Assembly (NCBI GenBank): GCA_020636255.1
Contig: JACJYE010000014.1
Coordinates: 62,001-126,000, forward strand
Direction of reading: 5' to 3'
Source: Lewinellaceae bacterium
GTDB lineage: Bacteria > Bacteroidota > Bacteroidia > Chitinophagales > Saprospiraceae
DNA length: 64,000 bases
This document shows positions 61,301 to 64,000 of the stretch, piece by piece. Below the pieces are notes generated by a model, which did no database searches, was not told the origin of the DNA, and saw only the letters and a list, made by a program, of their open reading frames with translations. The translations under genes and the position numbers were made by a program. Numbering within the stretch: position 1 is the first letter of the stretch; each line of letters begins with the position of its first letter.

Positions 61301-61499
61301 GTGCCTGCGCATCCGTCTCCATCAAGATGCGCCCGATGCGGGCGGAGAGGATGTGGGTTTTGCCCGTCCCCGGCCCGGCAATGGCCAGCACCGGCCCTTC
61401 CAGGTGATCCACGGCCTGCCGCTGCTGCGGGTTAAGCTGTCCGAGCACGCGTTGGAAGGCTTCGTTGTAGTGCTGAATGCTGGGTTGAGCACCGGGCAT
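58347..61499 (-). CDS. UvrD/Rep-type helicase with C-terminal Fe-S PD-(D/E)xK nuclease
   Basis: 1,050 residues. Superfamily 1A helicase motifs: Q-motif LNPQQRQAV, Walker A AGPGTGKTHI (K47), Walker B LIDEYQDTNGAQ, QSIYEFQGA and VTAHSAKGLEFQ with a later VAMTRAKEQLHL. The last 270 residues form a nuclease: GSIDKLELLD with DYKTG, and cysteines C792, C1020, C1025 and C1028 that can hold an iron-sulfur cluster. It resembles AddAB/RecB-like end-processing enzymes and could act in recombinational repair or defence against foreign DNA; no partner subunit is next to it. Confidence 0.9.
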   Translation of the reverse strand: MPGAQPSIQHYNEAFQRVLGQLNPQQRQAVDHLEGPVLAIAGPGTGKTHILSARIGRILMETDAQAQNILCLTFTDAGVNAMRQRLLEFIGPEAHRVHIYTFHSFCNSIIQDNLELFGSQDMEPLSDLERVEIIRHLLDELEVRHPLRRGRNDAYFYEKHLQGLFQLMKAESWTVEHVNDAIDAYLESLPERPEFIYRVNRGDIRKGDLKEAKVEDAQLKMERLRAATALFPRYQEAMRRARRYDYDDMILWVLEAFQQHEALLRNYQEQYLYFLIDEYQDTNGAQNEIIRQLAGYWDQPNIFIVGDDDQSIYEFQGARLKNLTDFYEQYKGGLKLVVLTENYRSSQHILDVTRALIGHNSLRIVNQLAELGLDKLLLARHPDFAFISQKPEVVAYPNPLHEEADIVAQIQALQEQGFPLSEVAVIYAKHRQADGLIVLLEKNAIPYTAKRRINILDLPLIRNLRQMLEYFAAEFNQPHSGEHLLFRLLHFTFFHIAPDDLARLSTYLARHEHNSRPHWGEVLMNGGLWTELKLEGVAELRRFTDFHDHIQRHYTSLSAPAFVERIINRSGLLQFVLQHEEKAWLLQVLATFLDFVKTETARSPRLTVGRLLDLFRNMDANGLSLEASKAIQAEDGVQLVTAHSAKGLEFQKVYLLGCVDNYWEPRNHNSSYQFSLPDTLTYSGEEDALEARRRLFYVAMTRAKEQLHLSYSEADKNGKPQRRAIFLEELLTGGGLSVQQKALPPEALLQAEALRMLEQEAPAIPVQDKALVDSLLEGFQLSVSAMNRYLRCPLSFYYEHVLRAPEVVSEAAYYGTAMHHALQRLFERMRTSRNRVFPSETAFVQLFEQEMERLQGYFSRKEYQRRLEMGRHNLSDYYREHIGKWVKDTLLEYRPRQVEMDGIPITGSIDKLELLDATTARIVDYKTGLHNDNKLRRPTPANPQGGSYWRQLVFYKILFESHPANTRIAKSGLISYLEPNSSGKLVEKQAEYTPEDVQQVKEMVRTVYEKIMAHDFYTGCGERSCPWCSFVRHNELANSFSEPEVEELDD

Positions 61500-61547
61500 A
61501 AAGGGCTTTTTGCGAGGGAAGATACAAAATGTGGAGGATTGCGAAGC

Positions 61548-61815
61548 CCCGTACCTCCGACTTCCCGTACCTCCGATTTTTTAGTCGGAATAGGTTTGCC
61601 ATAGGTAGGCCCCGGGAAACCTTCTCAAGCAGAAGCTTGGAGGTACGGGGGCCCGGAAACCTTCTCCAAGCAGAAGCTTGGAGGTACGGGGCCCCGGGAA
61701 ACCTTCTCCAAGCAGAAGCTTGGAGGTACGGGGCCCCGGGAAACCTTCTCCAAGCAGAAGCTTGGAGGTACGGGGCCCCGGGAACCTTCTCCAAGCAGAA
61801 GCTTGGAGGTACGGG
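61548..61815. repeat. CCCGTACC-hairpin cluster: two single units plus five tandem 42-bp units
   Basis: CCCGTACC occurs at 61548-61555 and 61564-61571; the second is followed by the hairpin TCCGA/TCGGA (61572-61589). On the opposite strand, five units spaced 41-42 bases (AAGC landmarks 61627, 61668, 61710, 61752, 61793) each carry CTCCAAGC-AGAA-GCTTGGAG next to GTACGGGG. On the minus strand each reads CCCCGTACC-TCC-AAGCTTCTGCTT-GGA, the same core as the array at 26223-26420 with different, still-paired stem bases. Confidence 0.9.
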
Positions 61816-61851
61816 GCAATTTGTCACCTCCCAGTCTGAAAAACAACTAAA

Positions 61852-61884
61852 TTGGATAAAAGGGCCTTCATTTTGTACCTTTTG
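61852..61884 (+). promoter_or_regulatory. Promoter of the CHU_C gene
   Basis: TTG (61852-61854) and TACCTTTT (61876-61883, seven of eight consensus bases) are 21 bases apart. The chosen start is about 110 bases downstream. Confidence 0.55.
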
Positions 61885-61994
61885 GCTGGCCCACGGAGGG
61901 AGATATCCGGTATGAGGTACAGGGATATAGCTATATCTGGTACGATGTAGCCGAAAACTCCATGCCATCAAACCAGCCAGGCAACCATATAACC

Positions 61995-63920
61995 ATGAAA
62001 CAACTCGCCCTTGTTATTCCTCTGCTTTGTCTTGCGCTGGCCTTACAGGCCCAGCCTCCCTTCGTATGCCGGGGCAATTTCTACCTGGTGATCACGCCGC
62101 AGAGTTCGAGTTCGCTATATGAAGTCACCATTGACGCTACGACGGGCAATGTCGTGTTCCAGGACCTGCCGGCGTCGGGCATGGGGTTCACCCTCAACGG
62201 CATCGGCTATCGCTCCGTCGACAATTACATTTATGGGGTAGACCATCTCAGCGGCTGGTTGTACCGCATCGACGGCAATGGCGCAGCGACATTCCTTGCC
62301 ATCCCGACGGCGGCCAACCCTGCTTATACTTACCCGGCAGGCGATGTCAGCCCCGATGGCAAGTACCTGGTGGTGATGTCGGTAGCCAACAACCACAATT
62401 CGGCCTTACTGAAGATCGACCTGGAATCGCCTACTTTTGCTTCCCAATCGATCAGTGTATCGGGGGTAAACACGCTTTGTTACGACATTTCTTTTGACCC
62501 GCTCGACGGCACGTTATACGGCTGGGACAGTGGCGGCAGCCGCCTGGTGGTCATCGATCCCGCTACAGGGTATATCACTGCTCCTTTTCCCAGCACGCCC
62601 AATACCGGCACCCTGGGTTCTTTTTTTGTCGACGCGTTCGGCAACCTTTACGGATATGGACAGCAGGGGTTCGGCGGCTCACAGAACACGCTTTTTCAGT
62701 TTGACAAAGCCACTGGCCAGGCTACGATCCTCACCACGGGCCCTGCTGCGGGCCGCACCGACGGCTGTTCCTGCCCCTATACCCTAGAAATGATCAAAAG
62801 GGTGAACCCGCTGGAAACCGTGCCCTGCACCGAGCTCACCTATGACTTCGAGATCGCCAACTCCTCGGGCCGCACTCAGGAAGGGCTGGCTTTCGAAGAC
62901 CAGTTCCCGGAAGATTTTCGGATAACGGCCATTAACAACCCGTTCGGCGGCACGGTTACGGGTGGGCTAGGTACGAACAGCCTGCGCATTGAGGGCCTGA
63001 GCATCCCGCCGGGCATCCATATCATTCGGGTGAAGGTGGAGGTGTTGCCCAATGCCCTGGGCACCTATAAAAACCAGGCCAGCCTCAGCGGACTGCCGCA
63101 GGAACTGGGCGGCACCGTGCTGTCCGACAACCCGCTGACCGTTGTTCAGGAGGATTCCACAGTGGTGCGCATCAACCCGCTCGAGATCGATTTCAGCGAG
63201 GTGCACACGGCTTTCTGCAGCGGCCAGCAGGTGGTGATCGACCCTTCCGTTCATGGTGTCAACTACCTTTGGAGTGACGGTTCTACGGAGCCGCTGCTCA
63301 CCGTCGCTGAAGGAGGCACCTATGCCGTGACGGTGAGCAGCGGCTGCGATACGGATATCGAAAGCATAACCATCACGGAGCAGGAAACGGAGGTAGAACT
63401 GGGCCCGGATCTGGAGCTATATCTGGGCGACAGCCTGCAGCTTTTTCCCGATATCATCGGCCTGCCGCCCTACAGTTATCATTGGGCAAGCGAGGTGGAG
63501 GGCCTTTCCTGCACGAGCTGCGCGGAACCCTTCACCCGCCCTTATCAAAGTGGCATGTATTATCTGGATGTGCGCGGGGCTAACGGCTGTACGGCATTGG
63601 ATTCAGTTTTCATCAGGGTGGTAAAGGATCTGAACGTCTACATCCCCAACGCGTTTTCTCCTAACGATGACGGGCGTAACGACCGCTTCTTCCCGAACAG
63701 CCGGAAGCCGCAGTTCCTGCACACTTTCAAGATATTCTCCCGCTGGGGCGAATTGCTCTTCGACGGCGATGGCGGCTGGACCAACGACAGCCGTAGCGGC
63801 TGGGACGGCACCTTCGAGGGCAAGCCCATGAACCCGGGGGTATACGCCTATCTGATCGTGGTGGAGTTCCTGGACGGAGAAAGGATGGTGTTCAGCGGGG
63901 ATGTGCACCTGGTGCGCTAA
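61995..63920 (+). CDS. Secreted propeller/DUF11-like protein with CHU_C domain
   Basis: 641 residues from ATG 61995, which opens a signal peptide (MKQLALVIPLLCLALALQAQ); the in-frame ATG at 61962 adds 11 polar residues. Residues 20-270 resemble a DUF6923-like beta-propeller (CRGNFYLVITPQSSSSLYEV), residues about 275-410 a DUF11-like module (PCTELTYDFEIANSSGRTQE), then a PKD/Ig-like part, and the C-terminal CHU_C domain (IPNAFSPNDDGRNDRFFPNS) for type IX secretion. It may be a surface adhesin or structural protein. A perfect palindrome begins at its stop codon. Confidence 0.85.
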   Translation: MKQLALVIPLLCLALALQAQPPFVCRGNFYLVITPQSSSSLYEVTIDATTGNVVFQDLPASGMGFTLNGIGYRSVDNYIYGVDHLSGWLYRIDGNGAATFLAIPTAANPAYTYPAGDVSPDGKYLVVMSVANNHNSALLKIDLESPTFASQSISVSGVNTLCYDISFDPLDGTLYGWDSGGSRLVVIDPATGYITAPFPSTPNTGTLGSFFVDAFGNLYGYGQQGFGGSQNTLFQFDKATGQATILTTGPAAGRTDGCSCPYTLEMIKRVNPLETVPCTELTYDFEIANSSGRTQEGLAFEDQFPEDFRITAINNPFGGTVTGGLGTNSLRIEGLSIPPGIHIIRVKVEVLPNALGTYKNQASLSGLPQELGGTVLSDNPLTVVQEDSTVVRINPLEIDFSEVHTAFCSGQQVVIDPSVHGVNYLWSDGSTEPLLTVAEGGTYAVTVSSGCDTDIESITITEQETEVELGPDLELYLGDSLQLFPDIIGLPPYSYHWASEVEGLSCTSCAEPFTRPYQSGMYYLDVRGANGCTALDSVFIRVVKDLNVYIPNAFSPNDDGRNDRFFPNSRKPQFLHTFKIFSRWGELLFDGDGGWTNDSRSGWDGTFEGKPMNPGVYAYLIVVEFLDGERMVFSGDVHLVR

Positions 63921-63955
63921 GGGATGCCATCCCTTAAGGGATGGCATCCCTTAGC
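63916..63955. terminator. Perfect 40-bp palindrome at the stop codon
   Basis: Bases 63916-63935 are exactly complementary to 63936-63955. Each half contains the smaller near-palindrome AGGGATGCCATCCCT. It spans the TAA stop (63918-63920) and the possible stop of a minus-strand gene (63934-63936). No T-run follows, so the transcript-end role rests on structure and position. Confidence 0.8.
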
Positions 63956-64000
63956 CTGTCCATATCCCGGATGAGCAGGCGTTTGCGGTTGAAAGTGATG
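63934..64000 (-). CDS. Possible 3' end of a minus-strand gene
   Basis: Read on the minus strand from the window edge, a frame of about 21 codons ends with TAA at 63934-63936: its end reads FNRKRLLIRDMDRLRDAIP. The position, convergent with the CHU_C gene and sharing the palindrome, fits the pattern seen at 20.7 kb. Too short for identification, and it could be chance. Confidence 0.3.
   Translation of the reverse strand, partial: ITFNRKRLLIRDMDRLRDAIP

Larger units (their letters stand above)
61500..61994. other. Hairpin-repeat-filled divergent intergenic region
   Basis: The 495 bases between the helicase (-) and the CHU_C gene (+) hold two single CCCGTACC units, a five-copy 42-bp array and the plus-strand promoter at 61852-61884. 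The repeats create ORFs with repeated peptides on both strands, which I reject as genes. Confidence 0.7.

Noticed and set aside
61606..61815. CRISPR array or a gene for a repeat peptide
   Set aside because: The 41-42-bp units are nearly identical throughout without spacers; ORFs across them arise because a 42-bp period keeps frame, and they lack a start context and homology.

Overview
The window is a 64 kb piece of chromosome from a Gram-negative bacterium of the phylum Bacteroidota, most likely the Saprospiria (Lewinella, Haliscomenobacter or Phaeodactylibacter-like). The evidence: several secreted proteins end in type IX secretion (T9SS) sorting domains, either the short type A domain or the gliding-motility/CHU_C type; several upstream regions carry the Bacteroidota -7 element TAnnTTTG; the ATP synthase genes are split (atpBEFHAG here, no atpDC); and several gene families are typical of the phylum (DUF3667, DUF7619-like, SprB repeats). 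Coding DNA is fairly GC-rich, while many intergenic stretches are AT-rich or packed with short palindromic repeats. I saw no rRNA, tRNA, CRISPR array, phage or transposase gene.

Layout. 1-6 kb: the 3' end of a secreted metalloprotease-like T9SS protein, a small T9SS protein, a SPOR-domain exported protein and a lipoprotein. 6-12.5 kb: a GCS2-CBS fusion, an ABC-2 exporter pair, a lipid kinase with a G10 tract, and a coiled-coil exported protein. 12.5-18.7 kb: a candidate small RNA, then dnaB, an RsuA/RluB pseudouridine synthase, a DinB-fold protein and ligA. 18.7-26.2 kb: an M1 peptidase, mscL, a sugar-dehydrogenase remnant, a DUF3667 protein, aconitase, a small protein and proB. 26.5-36 kb: two large T9SS proteins, a hypothetical helical protein, a Rieske oxygenase and a GMC dehydrogenase with its small subunit. 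36-41.4 kb: a foldback repeat, an alpha-L-rhamnosidase, an AT-rich AbiE-like toxin-antitoxin pair and proA. 41.5-50 kb: atpBEFHAG, a 74-bp tandem array and a class A PBP. 50-64 kb: a 1,547-residue SprB-repeat protein, a fused 2-oxoacid dehydrogenase E1, a dienelactone-hydrolase lipoprotein, a UvrD-type helicase-nuclease, a hairpin repeat cluster and another CHU_C protein.

Genes that work together: proB and proA (first two steps of proline synthesis, 14 kb apart); the F1Fo ATP synthase operon; the NatA/NatB-like ABC pair; the GMC oxidoreductase with its gluconate-2-dehydrogenase subunit-3 partner; the AbiE-like pair; and dnaB and ligA as replication genes. The six T9SS cargo proteins imply an active type IX secretion system encoded elsewhere.

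The most unusual content is between genes. There are two arrays of a hairpin element whose conserved core is CCCGTACC followed by AAGCTTCTGCTT, with flanking stem bases that differ between loci but remain complementary; a 74-bp tandem array of three-hairpin units; a 188-bp foldback element; a 63-bp repeat shared by two loci 48 kb apart; an AT-rich motif at four loci; and near-perfect palindromes lying across the stop codons of convergent genes.
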